Shown piece after piece: positions 24,139 through 32,704 of a stretch of DNA of 53,312 bases (within the stretch, counting starts at the first letter, position 1; each line of letters starts with the position of its first letter). The translations under genes were made by a program, and so were the position numbers. The DNA lies in NCBI GenBank assembly GCA_964629475.1, contig CAZVQW010000021.1, positions 1 to 53,312 on the forward strand. Reading direction: 5' to 3'. The DNA comes from SMWD01 sp964629475. Lineage in GTDB: Bacteria > Pseudomonadota > Gammaproteobacteria > Steroidobacterales > GCA-2729495. The notes under the pieces were generated by a model. The model worked only from the letters and a program-made list of their open reading frames with translations, ran no database searches and was not told the origin of the DNA.

Positions 24139-25307
24139 GTTGCTGCTCCATCGATAGTGGGCGACAGGATCAGCAACGTCAGCAGCGCCACACGTTCGAT
24201 CGTTTCGTCGAGCAGCAGATGCTCGTGATCCGCATGAGCGCCGTCGCCGACGGGACCCAGGCCGTCGAGGGTCGCCGTGTACTGGCTCGTCGTGCTGCCA
24301 TCCGATCCGCCGCCGGCCAGACCCTGGGCAAGTTCGATATCCAGTAGCCGGGCGATTTCCTGCGCCTTGTCCCACAGGGTACGGTTTGCCGGCGTGGGTT
24401 CGAGTGGCGGCCGGCCGATCAGCCCGTCGATATCCAGGGTTACGCCGGGAGTCTGCGGTTCTATACTGCGAATCTCCGCCTCGACCCGCTCGGCATCGAC
24501 GTTTGTTGCGACCCGTACGTCGATAACCGCCTTGCTTTCCGGAGCAATGACATTCGGCCGGATGCCTCCGTCTATCGTACCCACGTTCACGGAGATGCCC
24601 TTGTCCGGATCGTTCAATTCAAACAGGCACTGAATGACATGCGACAGTTCGAGTATGGCACTGGCGCCGCCTTCCGGATCGAGGCCGGCATGTGCGGCTT
24701 TGCCGCGGACACGTACGGTAAAGCGCCCGACACCTTTGCGGGCAGTCTTGATTGCACCGTCGGTACCCAGGGCCGGTTCCATGACGAATGCACGTTCGAC
24801 CCGTTTGGCCAGCATGCGAATGTGGTGGCCCGACTCCCGGCTGCCGATTTCTTCATCTGAATTCAGGAAGACAACCGGCGTGATACTCGGCGCCAGGTTC
24901 AGTTCCCGCACGGCGCGCAGGGCAAAAATGATCTGCACTACACCGCCTTTCATGTCGAATACACCCGGTCCCCTGATGACGTTGCCGTCGACTTCGAATG
25001 GCATGTTGTCGAGCGTGCCGACCGGCCAGACGGTATCGAAGTGTCCCAGCATTAACTGCAGGCTCCGGTGTTTTTCTCTATGTACCGGCCGGGCCAGCAG
25101 GCTACCACCGCTGGTGCGACCGGATGGTTGGCGAACCTGGAACCCGAGTGCTTCGAATTCCTTTGTCAGGATATCCTTTACCGGCGTTTGTGCCGCAGCC
25201 ACGGAAGACGGAGACTCCATCCGCGTCAACGACTCCAGCAGGTCGATCATTTCCTGCCGGTGACCGGTCAGGTATTCGAGAATCCGTTCGTGATTCGCGG
25301 TGGCCAT
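24135..25307 (-). CDS. M20-family metallopeptidase, glutamate carboxypeptidase-like
   Basis: 390 residues with the two-zinc M20 pattern: GHFDTVWPVGT (His ligand), GVFDMKGG (bridging Asp), SDEEIGS (catalytic Glu and ligand), VMEPAL (ligand) and GAHADHEH near the C-terminus. The lid domain lies between (about 185-300). Similarity is to carboxypeptidase G2-type enzymes that release C-terminal glutamate. No signal peptide is seen, so it should be cytoplasmic. It starts the three-gene unit with the P-loop protein and the YvlD-like gene. Confidence 0.87.
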   Translation of the reverse strand: MATANHERILEYLTGHRQEMIDLLESLTRMESPSSVAAAQTPVKDILTKEFEALGFQVRQPSGRTSGGSLLARPVHREKHRSLQLMLGHFDTVWPVGTLDNMPFEVDGNVIRGPGVFDMKGGVVQIIFALRAVRELNLAPSITPVVFLNSDEEIGSRESGHHIRMLAKRVERAFVMEPALGTDGAIKTARKGVGRFTVRVRGKAAHAGLDPEGGASAILELSHVIQCLFELNDPDKGISVNVGTIDGGIRPNVIAPESKAVIDVRVATNVDAERVEAEIRSIEPQTPGVTLDIDGLIGRPPLEPTPANRTLWDKAQEIARLLDIELAQGLAGGGSDGSTTSQYTATLDGLGPVGDGAHADHEHLLLDETIERVALLTLLILSPTIDGAAT

Positions 25308-25314
25308 GGTTCGA

Positions 25315-25926
25315 CTATCTCTTCATGCCCTCCGGGAGAGGGAAGCGGTTCGTGTCGGCAATGGTGGCGAAGCGCCATGGGTGTATGTAGGCGAGCATCG
25401 GTGCGTTGTGTATCAGTTCCTGGTCGTCGAGTTCCGATACGCGCAATGCGTCCTTGTGTATATGTGCGGCAATGATGCGCCCGGTAATCAGGCTGTTGAT
25501 GCCAAAGCCGTCAATGACCTTGAACACTTCGCACTCGAAAAATATGTAACCGTCAGCAACGAACACGCCATCGATTTGTGTTGCGGGTATGGTTTCGAAT
25601 GTATTCAGTACCGGCTTTTCTTCGTCGGCGTCACAGCGCGGTGAAGCCGCGAGGCTGGTAAACATGACCTGGGATGGTCGTGGGTAGGTGACGGTGAAAA
25701 CCCCGGTTCTTTCAATGTTCTTGTAGGTGCCATGGCGGGGAGTACAAACAAAGCCGAAGTAGTTTTCCCAGCTCATCGGCGTCACCATGTGCTTGGGCGC
25801 AAGATCTGTCTGTCCATTCGGATCGATCGTACCGATCAGTGTCATTGGCGCCAGCAGGAAAAATCGCTCCCAGATCGGAGCGTTCACATCCAGACTGATG
25901 ATGTCGTCTGCAAGCTTGTCGTTCAT
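25315..25926 (-). CDS. Flavin reductase-like (FMN-binding split-barrel) protein
   Basis: 203 residues from ATG 25926, which has GGAGG 5 nt upstream. The split-barrel start is LLAPMTLIGTIDPNGQTDLAPK, then YFGFVCTPRHGTYKNI and FTVTYPRPSQVMFTSLAASP. These proteins bind FMN and reduce flavins or handle oxygen; substrate unknown. It ends 7 bp before the M20 peptidase start on the same strand, so it may head that operon. Confidence 0.82.
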   Translation of the reverse strand: MNDKLADDIISLDVNAPIWERFFLLAPMTLIGTIDPNGQTDLAPKHMVTPMSWENYFGFVCTPRHGTYKNIERTGVFTVTYPRPSQVMFTSLAASPRCDADEEKPVLNTFETIPATQIDGVFVADGYIFFECEVFKVIDGFGINSLITGRIIAAHIHKDALRVSELDDQELIHNAPMLAYIHPWRFATIADTNRFPLPEGMKR

Positions 25927-26063
25927 GTTGCCTCCGCAGATGCTACAAAACCACATCCATAGCATGGGAGAGACAGGCAACAATTACAATTAGAACAACT
26001 ACTTACATGTCAGGAGCCCGATGCCACTCGCCTGTAAGGCAAGGCCGGTGTGATCGGCTGCAG

Positions 26064-26411
26064 TCAGAAGTTCAGCAAGGCTACGACGGCTACGATGGTT
26101 CCCACCGCTGCAATGCCATAGAAGATGATCCAGACGAGCGTATCGTTGCGAATGCCGACATCGTGTGCGGTGATGCGCATGCGATGTGCAGCGTGCCAGA
26201 GCATCAGAAACAGCATGCCAAAGATGGCGAGCCTGCTGAGCGGGTGCTGCAGCAGGTCATGCAGATGTGCATAGCTCAGAACGTCGGGCGACAGCAACCC
26301 GAGCGGTATGGCAAAACAGGTCATCAGGATCAATACGGGTGCAACGAACGCCGCTACCGTTCCACCCGCGGCGAACAGTCCCCAGATGATCGGTTTGTGG
26401 GAACGAGCCAT
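26064..26411 (-). CDS. frdD: Fumarate reductase membrane anchor subunit D
   Basis: 115 residues with three membrane segments, the size of FrdD. WHAAHRMRITAHDVG carries the conserved histidines near the quinone site. It is the last gene of frdABCD, 2 bp after frdC. With FrdC it anchors FrdAB and binds the quinol. Confidence 0.88.
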   Translation of the reverse strand: MARSHKPIIWGLFAAGGTVAAFVAPVLILMTCFAIPLGLLSPDVLSYAHLHDLLQHPLSRLAIFGMLFLMLWHAAHRMRITAHDVGIRNDTLVWIIFYGIAAVGTIVAVVALLNF

Positions 26412-26413
26412 GC

Positions 26414-26803
26414 TTAACTCCCCGCCAGCAGCCACAGTGCTGCGCTGGCCACGACAAACCCCAGCCAATGGACGGCTACGATGATTGTGCCGGGAACCGG
26501 TTTGCCCGCCAGCATCAGTGGCATTGCTTTGGGCGTTACCTGGAACCAGGTATAGGTATTGTAGATTGCAAATAACAGCGCGAAGACGGCGAAAATCAGT
26601 CCGGCCGGGCCTGTGGCGGCGGTGAGAAATTCGTTATAGGCGGCCTCGCCTTGTGACAATCGAAACAGCCCCACGATCAGTGCGAGAACATAGAACCCGA
26701 TAAATGCCGAACTTATTTCGCGCATCATGTAACGAATGTAGCGCGGGTGTTTGAGCCACCAACCGGTTTTCGATGGTTCTTGTATAAACGGTCGTCGACT
26801 CAT
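26414..26803 (-). CDS. frdC: Fumarate reductase membrane anchor subunit C
   Basis: 129 residues with three membrane segments. SKTGWWLKHPRYIRYMMREI and TWFQVTPKAMPL match FrdC patterns. It overlaps frdB by 4 nt. Family length in E. coli is 131. Confidence 0.9.
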   Translation of the reverse strand: MSRRPFIQEPSKTGWWLKHPRYIRYMMREISSAFIGFYVLALIVGLFRLSQGEAAYNEFLTAATGPAGLIFAVFALLFAIYNTYTWFQVTPKAMPLMLAGKPVPGTIIVAVHWLGFVVASAALWLLAGS

Positions 26804-27543
26804 TTTCGTTTCCAGGGCATCAGAAAGTCCAGAAAGTAATCACCGGTGCTCGCTATCTTTACCTGCTGGATGGCGGCTGCCGGATCGACCGATTTGGGAC
26901 ACACTTCCGAACATGCGCCGACAAAACTGCATTCCCAGATACCCGGATTGCTGGCGACTACATCCTCGCGAACGCTGCGGCCGGCATCGCGCGAGTCGAG
27001 GTTGTAACGGTGCGCGAGCGTTAGCGCCGCCGGGCCGACAAATGCATCGTTTAAAGCATATTGCGGGCAAGCGGAATAACACAGCAGGCAGTTGATGCAG
27101 GCCGTGAATGACTTGAAGCGGGCGAGTTCCGCCGGCGTCTGCAGATACTCGCCCGCTTCGACGGTTTTTTCTTCCTTTGCCACGATATAGGGTTTGACGC
27201 TGCCCAGCTTGTCGATGAAATCGTCCATGACCACGACGAGGTCGCGTTCGATCGGAAAGTTCTGCAGGGGCTCGATGCGTATCCGGTCCGGGTAGTCGCG
27301 CACAAAAGCGTGGCAGGCCAGCGCGGGCTCGCCGTTTACGACCATGCCGCAACTACCGCATACGGCCATGTGGCACGACCAGCGATAGCTTAGCGTGCGA
27401 TCCAGTTCATCCTTGACGTAGTTGATGGCATCGAGAACTACCCAGTCCTCGTTGTACGGCACCGTATAAGTCTGGAAGTGCGGCGCATCGTCCTGCTCCG
27501 GGTCGTAGCGCAGGATTTCCAGCTCGATGGTTCGCTCGCTCAT
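26800..27543 (-). CDS. frdB: Fumarate reductase iron-sulfur subunit
   Basis: 247 residues. Three cluster sites are visible: [2Fe-2S] SCHMAVCGSCGMVVNG...LAC, [4Fe-4S] CINCLLCYSACP, and [3Fe-4S] CSFVGACSEVCPKSVDP. It carries electrons from the quinol in FrdCD to FAD in FrdA. Its ATG overlaps the frdA stop by 4 nt. Confidence 0.96.
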   Translation of the reverse strand: MSERTIELEILRYDPEQDDAPHFQTYTVPYNEDWVVLDAINYVKDELDRTLSYRWSCHMAVCGSCGMVVNGEPALACHAFVRDYPDRIRIEPLQNFPIERDLVVVMDDFIDKLGSVKPYIVAKEEKTVEAGEYLQTPAELARFKSFTACINCLLCYSACPQYALNDAFVGPAALTLAHRYNLDSRDAGRSVREDVVASNPGIWECSFVGACSEVCPKSVDPAAAIQQVKIASTGDYFLDFLMPWKRK

Positions 27544-29294
27544 TTGTCGGCGCCCCCGTAGACGCGTTCGGCAGGCTGGGAGCGCGTGATCGTGACTGTA
27601 CTATAGTCAATGGCGGGCAGATCTGTGGCCGAATATTGTGCGAGAGAGTGTTTGAGAAATGTCGAGTCATCCCTGTCCGGATAGTCGAGCCGCTGGTGCG
27701 AGCCTCGTGATTCCCTGCGCTGTAATGCCGAGCATGCCATCGCGGTCGCTACGTCGATCATCGAGCCGAGCTCCAGTGCCTCGATCAGATCGGTATTGAA
27801 GACATTGCTCTTGTCATTAAGCGCGACGTTTTTATAGCGTTCCCTGATTTCCTGCATTTTGCCGGTACAGGTCTGCAGAGAATCCTCGCTGCGATAAATG
27901 CCGGCGCCGGCTTCCATGGCGTCGTTCATGTCGCGCCGCAGGCCGGCGATACTTTCGGTGCCGGCATTGCGGCGGAACAATTCCAGCACACGATCCTCGG
28001 CGGCTTTGGCTATCGATTGCGCCTGCTGATCATCAGAACCGGCGTCACCGCGCATGGCGAACGCGGCGGCGCCCTGACCGGCCCGGGCGCCGAATACCAA
28101 CAGCTCGGTCAGTGAATTGGAGCCCAGACGATTTGCGCCGTTGATGCTGACACAGGCACATTCACCGGCTGAGAACAGCCCGTCCACATTGGTCGCGGTA
28201 TCGATGTCGGTATCGATGCCGCCCATCGTGTAGTGCACGACCGGGCGCACCGGAATTGGTTCGTGCACCGGATCGACGCCGACGTAACTCTGGGCAAGCT
28301 CGCGTACCATCGGCAGGCGCTCGTTAATTTTCGCTTCACCGAGATGGCGCAGATCGAGATGCACGACGTCACCATAGTCGGTCTTGATCGTGCGGCCCTT
28401 CTGTTGTTCATGCCAGAAGGCCTGGCTCAGGCGGTCGCGTGGACCGAGTTCCATTGCCTTCTTGCGCGGCCACGGATCCGGCGGGCCGAGATTGTAATCC
28501 TGCAGGTAACGATAACCGTCGTTGTTGACGAGAATGCCGCCCTCGCCCCGCGAGCCTTCGGTAATCAGTATGCCGGTACCGGGCAGTCCGGTCGGATGAT
28601 ACTGCACGAACTCCATGTCCTTGAGTGGCACGCCGGCGCGAAAAGCCATCGCCATGCCGTCACCCGTCTTGATGGCGCCGTTGGTTGTAAAGGGAAATAC
28701 CCGGCCAGCGCCGCCGGTTGCGATGATGACGGCCTTCGCCCGGAAATAACGCACCTGGCCGGAGCGCATTTCGATTGCAGTGACGCCGTGACAACGCCCA
28801 TCGGTCACGACCAGATCGGTCGAATAATATTCATCGAAGCGTTCGATACCCGAATATTTCAACGAGGTTTGAAACAGCGTGTGCAGGAGGTGGAAGCCGG
28901 TTTTATCTGCCGCGTACCAGGTGCGCTCCACCTTCATGCCGCCGAACGGCCTGACGGCCACGTGGCCATCGGACTCACGGCTCCACGGACAGCCCCAGTG
29001 CTCGATGCGCGTCAGTTCGCGCGGCGCCTCGCGGATAAACAGATCGACTGCATCCTGATCGCAGAGCCAGTCGCCGCCGGCGACCGTATCGTGAAAGTGA
29101 TTATCGAAACTGTCGTTGCCCTTGATGACTCCTGCGGCCCCGCCTTCGGCAGCCACGGTGTGGCTGCGCATCGGGTATACCTTCGAGATCAGTGCGATTT
29201 TCAGGGCAGGATTTGCTTCCGCCACAGCAATCGCGGCGCGCAAACCGGCGCCGCCGGCGCCGACGATTGCGATATCTGTGTTGATGATTTCCAT
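27540..29294 (-). CDS. frdA: Fumarate reductase flavoprotein subunit
   Basis: 584 residues. The FAD-binding start is DIAIVGAGGAGLRAAIA, and His45 in MRSHTVAAEGG is the expected covalent FAD attachment. The catalytic region includes HPTGLPGTGILITEGSRGEGG and PVVHYTMGGIDTD. The frd gene order A-B-C-D, and the lengths of C and D, favour fumarate reductase over succinate dehydrogenase. Immediately upstream is rquA, so the electron donor is probably rhodoquinol rather than menaquinol. Confidence 0.95.
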   Translation of the reverse strand: MEIINTDIAIVGAGGAGLRAAIAVAEANPALKIALISKVYPMRSHTVAAEGGAAGVIKGNDSFDNHFHDTVAGGDWLCDQDAVDLFIREAPRELTRIEHWGCPWSRESDGHVAVRPFGGMKVERTWYAADKTGFHLLHTLFQTSLKYSGIERFDEYYSTDLVVTDGRCHGVTAIEMRSGQVRYFRAKAVIIATGGAGRVFPFTTNGAIKTGDGMAMAFRAGVPLKDMEFVQYHPTGLPGTGILITEGSRGEGGILVNNDGYRYLQDYNLGPPDPWPRKKAMELGPRDRLSQAFWHEQQKGRTIKTDYGDVVHLDLRHLGEAKINERLPMVRELAQSYVGVDPVHEPIPVRPVVHYTMGGIDTDIDTATNVDGLFSAGECACVSINGANRLGSNSLTELLVFGARAGQGAAAFAMRGDAGSDDQQAQSIAKAAEDRVLELFRRNAGTESIAGLRRDMNDAMEAGAGIYRSEDSLQTCTGKMQEIRERYKNVALNDKSNVFNTDLIEALELGSMIDVATAMACSALQRRESRGSHQRLDYPDRDDSTFLKHSLAQYSATDLPAIDYSTVTITRSQPAERVYGGADK

Positions 29295-29318
29295 TCAGTG
29301 CCTCGGGCCTTGTTGTCG

Positions 29319-30083
29319 TTATTCGCTGCGTGTGGCGACTACTTTCTGGTAGAGGCCACCGAAGTAGGTCTCTTTGCGCCACGAAAAACGACTGTCATGA
29401 CCGGCGAACTCGGCAATTTCCTTGCGCCAGAGTCCTCTTGCATAGGGTTCAAATGTAGCGAAGACCAGGCTGGTCCAGATCCTGAGCGGGTGCGCCCAAT
29501 GGGGTTTGTGGTAATCGACAAACACGATCTTACCGCCGGGCCGCACGCAGTCCAGCAGTGCAGTCGCCGCTCCTTGTTTAATGTGATCCGGCATCTCATG
29601 CATCAGGAAGTAACAACACACTACATCGAAACTCTCATCACATAGATTCAGAATGTCTTCATGTCGAACGACGGTGTGCTCATAGCTCGTCAGTTTGCGA
29701 CGACAGTTATTAACCTGCACCTCGGCTACATCGACAATCTCCAGTCGACCCTCGGGTCCGATGTGTTCGGCGAGCATCGGTGAAAAATTGCCGTAAACGC
29801 AAGCTGATTGCAGTACGTGCTGGCCCGGTTCGATTTCCGCAAATGCCGCTTGTTCGAGGCGGCGGTGTTGCCACCAGAGAATCGTTTTGACGACCAGTTC
29901 GCGATCGAGATATTTTGCATTGCGCGGGTCCAGATAGGCCCAGCGGTAGGTCTGCTGCAAGTAGCCGGGAATGCCGGGTGTGGCAGTGTTAGTCGGTGTC
30001 GTAATGGGCCGTGAAAAAGCCGCATCCGGTTCAGTTGACTGAAAGCTCTCTCGGCTCGCTTGCGCCGATTCCGAGTAGCCCAT
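29319..30083 (-). CDS. rquA: Rhodoquinone biosynthesis methyltransferase-like protein RquA
   Basis: About 254 residues from ATG 30083, which has AAGGA 8 nt upstream; ATG 30128 would add 15 residues. It is a class I SAM-methyltransferase fold, but motif I is unusual (LQSACVYGNFSP instead of GxGxG). Other RquA-like stretches are QQTYRWAYLDPRNAKYLDRE, KTILWWQHRRLEQAAF, RPGGKIVFVDYHKPHW and RKETYFGGLYQKVVA. RquA converts ubiquinone to rhodoquinone, a low-potential quinone used for fumarate reduction. The gene ends 24 bp before frdA on the same strand, supporting this reading. Confidence 0.87.
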   Translation of the reverse strand: MGYSESAQASRESFQSTEPDAAFSRPITTPTNTATPGIPGYLQQTYRWAYLDPRNAKYLDRELVVKTILWWQHRRLEQAAFAEIEPGQHVLQSACVYGNFSPMLAEHIGPEGRLEIVDVAEVQVNNCRRKLTSYEHTVVRHEDILNLCDESFDVVCCYFLMHEMPDHIKQGAATALLDCVRPGGKIVFVDYHKPHWAHPLRIWTSLVFATFEPYARGLWRKEIAEFAGHDSRFSWRKETYFGGLYQKVVATRSE

Positions 30084-30420
30084 AAATGCGTTCCTTCGGT
30101 CTGTCTGACCTGATATTGGCTCGCCCATTTCCCCACGCCTATTCTAACGGCTCTGCTGTGCGGCGCTGAATAGGTATTTTTCCCCGTACTCGCGCACCGG
30201 GGCAAGCTATCATTGGGAAACCTCAAGGGCAATATGCCCTTTCATTTGCACAGGCATCTGTTATAGTCCGCCCCGTTCTGGCGCACTTCGGTCTGCGCCA
30301 TTCGCTCCAGCCCCGCAATTCAGCGGGTTGCGGAGCCACCTTATTTTTTCCCAGCCTGGACCGAACCATGCGCGGCAGATGCCCGTATTTGGGTCAGGCG
30401 ATTCTGGAGTACTTACAAAA
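30084..30420. promoter_or_regulatory. Divergent control region of rquA-frdABCD and rhlE, with long rhlE leader
   Basis: Rightward, TTTCAT and TATAGT spaced by 16 nt (near 30243-30270) may be the rhlE promoter, leaving a leader of about 150 nt. The leader folds locally (GGCGCA with TGCGCC near 30279-30298, and a CCCCGC/GCGGG pair near 30313-30330). AAGGGC/GCCCTT at 30228-30244 forms a small hairpin ahead of the promoter. I searched by eye for an FNR box (TTGAT-N4-ATCAA) for the frd side and found none. Confidence 0.45.
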
Positions 30421-31707
30421 ATGTTATTTAATGAACTCGGCCTGTCGGCCGAATTGCTGCGCGCGGTCGATGAACAGGGTTACCGTCAGGCTACCCCGGT
30501 CCAGCAGCAAGCTATACCACTTATTCTCGAAGGTCGGGACGTCCTGGCCGGCGCTCAGACTGGCACCGGCAAGACGGCCGGCTTCACGTTGCCTTTGTTG
30601 CAGCGATTGCAGGCGGCACCTGCAGACGGCCGGCGCCGGCGTGTGCGGGTACTGGTCCTGACACCGACGCGAGAACTCGCTGCCCAGGTTGCCGAGAGTG
30701 TGCGTACCTACGGCCGTCATCTGCCCTTCAGATCGTCGGTGATCTTCGGCGGCGTCAGTATTAATCCGCAGATTACGAAACTGCGCAAGGGCGTCGATAT
30801 CGTCGTCGCCACGCCAGGGCGCCTGCTCGATCATGTTGGGCAGCAGACGATTGACTTGTCCAGTGTCGAGATGCTCGTGCTGGACGAAGCGGATCGCATG
30901 CTCGATATGGGTTTTATTCGCGACATGCGCAAGATTTTTTCCGTGCTGCCGAAACAGCGTCAGACATTGATGTTCTCAGCGACGTTCTCGAATGAGATCA
31001 GGCGCCTTGCTGCAGACTTGCAGGATGCACCGGCTGAGATTCAGGTTGCGCCACGAAATACGACGGCGGATCGAGTCAGCCAGGTTGTTTATCCTGTCGA
31101 CCGGCGTCGCAAGCGTGAATTGTTGTCGCATCGTATCGGAGTCGAGAACTGGCAGCAGGTACTGGTCTTTACGCGTACCAAGCACGGCGCCAATCGGCTT
31201 GCCGAGCAGCTGTCGAACGACGGCATCAGGTCTGCGGCGATTCACGGTAACAAGTCACAGGGCGCAAGAACCCGTGCGTTGGCGGACTTCAAGGCCGGGG
31301 CCGTCCGAGTCCTGGTGGCAACCGACATTGCTGCGCGAGGTCTGGATATCGATCGACTGCCACACGTCGTCAATTATGAACTGCCTAATGTCCCGGAGGA
31401 CTATGTGCATCGTATCGGGCGTACGGCCCGCGCCGGTCAGGAAGGCGAGGCCATATCACTGGTCTGTGTCGATGAGCTAAAACTGTTGCGTGATATCGAG
31501 CGCTTGCTGAAGTGCGAGATCAAAAAGGAAATCATCCCCGGTTACGAGCCGGATCCACGCATCAAGGCGGAACCGATCAGGCAAGGACGTTCGCAACGGC
31601 CAACCGGCCGGCGCGGAGGCCCGGGCAAGAAAGGCCGGCCCGGTCCGTCAAAAAATCGCGGTGGTGCACGCGGACGTTCCTCCGGTCGCCAGCGACGTAC
31701 AGGATGA
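30421..31707 (+). CDS. rhlE: DEAD-box RNA helicase, RhlE type
   Basis: 428 residues from ATG 30421. Motifs in order: Q-motif (GYRQATPVQQQAIP), Walker A AQTGTGKTA, PTRELAAQV, TPGRLLD, DEAD (VLDEADRMLDMGF), SAT (MFSATFS), ATDIAARGLDI and HRIGRTAR. The C-terminus is a basic Gly/Arg/Lys-rich tail (about 385-428). It remodels RNA in ribosome assembly or decay. The long structured leader suggests post-transcriptional control, as for other RNA helicases. Confidence 0.93.
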   Translation: MLFNELGLSAELLRAVDEQGYRQATPVQQQAIPLILEGRDVLAGAQTGTGKTAGFTLPLLQRLQAAPADGRRRRVRVLVLTPTRELAAQVAESVRTYGRHLPFRSSVIFGGVSINPQITKLRKGVDIVVATPGRLLDHVGQQTIDLSSVEMLVLDEADRMLDMGFIRDMRKIFSVLPKQRQTLMFSATFSNEIRRLAADLQDAPAEIQVAPRNTTADRVSQVVYPVDRRRKRELLSHRIGVENWQQVLVFTRTKHGANRLAEQLSNDGIRSAAIHGNKSQGARTRALADFKAGAVRVLVATDIAARGLDIDRLPHVVNYELPNVPEDYVHRIGRTARAGQEGEAISLVCVDELKLLRDIERLLKCEIKKEIIPGYEPDPRIKAEPIRQGRSQRPTGRRGGPGKKGRPGPSKNRGGARGRSSGRQRRTG

Positions 31708-31728
31708 TTTGAACAGCGCGGGAAGTTC

Positions 31729-32121
31729 TCAGATTATCAGGGGATTCTTCGTGAGTGCGACGTATACGACAAAGATGAATGAAACGACCGCTCCGACACA
31801 GGCGCTGATGCGAATGCCGCGTGTTGGTCCGTAAGTCAGTGCGACGGCACCGAGGAGGATATAGGCAAGCAGGCCCAGAACCTTGGCCGTCAGCCACGCA
31901 TTAATAAACGGATACTGACCCAGGATGGCCGCAGCAAAAACTGCGCTGACCAGCAGCAGCGTGTCAATGACGTGTGGAAGGGTTCTTGCGGCGCGCGTCT
32001 CTAGCAGCGGAGATTCGCGCATCATCCATATACTGCGAATCGTAAAGCTGATGATCGTCAGCACTACCATTGTCTGGTGTACTAATTTAGCAGGAGGGAA
32101 CAGTTGCTGTAGATCAGGCAT
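31729..32121 (-). CDS. SirB-family inner-membrane protein
   Basis: 130 residues from ATG 32121, with four membrane segments. AKLVHQTMVVLTIISFTIR, RTLPHVIDTLLLVSA and YPFINAWLTAKVLGLLAYI are typical of SirB/InvF-regulator-like membrane proteins. Function is unknown. It is convergent with rhlE, 21 bp apart. Confidence 0.82.
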   Translation of the reverse strand: MPDLQQLFPPAKLVHQTMVVLTIISFTIRSIWMMRESPLLETRAARTLPHVIDTLLLVSAVFAAAILGQYPFINAWLTAKVLGLLAYILLGAVALTYGPTRGIRISACVGAVVSFIFVVYVALTKNPLII

Positions 32122-32289
32122 TGTGCAGATAGGGATGCATGAGTGCAGGGGCATCTTCTAGTCTGATCATGTGATCGATGTTTGAATTTGATCGACAGGT
32201 TCGCAAGGGTTCTGACTCCCGTTATTTTTCTTTCGGTTAATGCGTACTCGGTATTTGCGTATTTTATTTTTTCCCCTGAGAACTAAAAT

Positions 32290-32374
32290 TTATTTAATCC
32301 TCCTTGAGCGGGTTCCCCCCTTAAACCCGCATGCAGCTAGCCCTTAGTCGCGAATCGCGGGTAAGGGCTTTTTT
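32290..32374 (+). ncRNA. Candidate small RNA 1
   Basis: A first hairpin GCGGGTT/AACCCGC (32308-32314 with 32324-32330) is followed by the strong terminator at 32339-32374. An unpaired TAATCCTCCTT (32296-32305) before the hairpins is complementary to Shine-Dalgarno sequences, as in mRNA-targeting sRNAs. The promoter is uncertain. It could instead be the tail of an unseen transcript. Confidence 0.45.
32339..32374 (+). terminator. Rho-independent terminator behind candidate small RNA 1
   Basis: AGCCCTTA (32339-32346) pairs with TAAGGGCT (32362-32369), extended by CGCG-AAT-CGCG inside, then T6. Confidence 0.85.
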
Positions 32375-32431
32375 CATGTGTCATCGAAAAATTCCCTGAC
32401 TCACTGGTTTTTTATCGGCGTAAATAGTGAT

Positions 32432-32570
32432 TTTTGCTACACCGCAAGGTGCAATTGCCGGCAATTTAATGCACTGTCCATCGACTCCAGCCATGGCGTT
32501 TCGGTTTGCCCGGGCGCCGATTAAGGGATGGCTGGTACAAAGCCCCGCTGTTATCGGCGGGGCTTTTCTT
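32432..32570 (+). ncRNA. Candidate small RNA 2 or orphan riboswitch-like structure
   Basis: Successive elements: CACC-GCAA-GGTG (32440-32451, GNRA tetraloop), palindrome AATTGCCGGCAATT (32453-32466), CCAGCCATGGCG pairing with CGCC and ATGGCTGG (32487-32498 with 32515-32518 and 32528-32535), and the terminator at 32541-32567. So most of the 135 nt is paired. The next gene starts at 32705, well past the terminator, which fits either an independent RNA or an attenuating leader. Confidence 0.5.
32541..32570 (+). terminator. Rho-independent terminator behind candidate small RNA 2
   Basis: AGCCCCGC (32541-32548) and GCGGGGCT (32557-32564) pair around an 8-nt loop, followed by TTTCTTT. Confidence 0.82.
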
Positions 32571-32704
32571 TGTTGGAATGAATCATAGCCGGGATGATTG
32601 ACGTTACCTGCCGGGCACCGGATACGGTTATTCTGGCCTAAATCAGCCCCAAATTTACTGATAGTCGGATGTTCTCTGGGTCGGATCCGTGTTGCTATCA
32701 GGTC

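Larger units (their letters stand above)
32122..32704. other. Gene-poor 580-bp stretch with structured RNA signals
   Basis: No coding region is convincing here. The left 150 bp probably hold the promoter of the leftward SirB-like gene. The rest holds two candidate small RNAs on the plus strand, each ending in a rho-independent terminator (32339-32374 and 32541-32567). Confidence 0.6.

Noticed and set aside
23089..24375. Longer start for the P-loop protein
   Set aside because: The extra 79 codons lie over the M20 peptidase and are Arg/Gly-rich nonsense; the ATGA overlap at 24138 is clear.
28233..29645. 470-codon rightward open frame
   Set aside because: Lies antisense to frdA, with no family pattern or ribosome site; a by-product of codon bias in frdA.
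30084..30260. FNR box for anaerobic control of rquA-frd
   Set aside because: No TTGAT-N4-ATCAA-like palindrome found on reading both strands.
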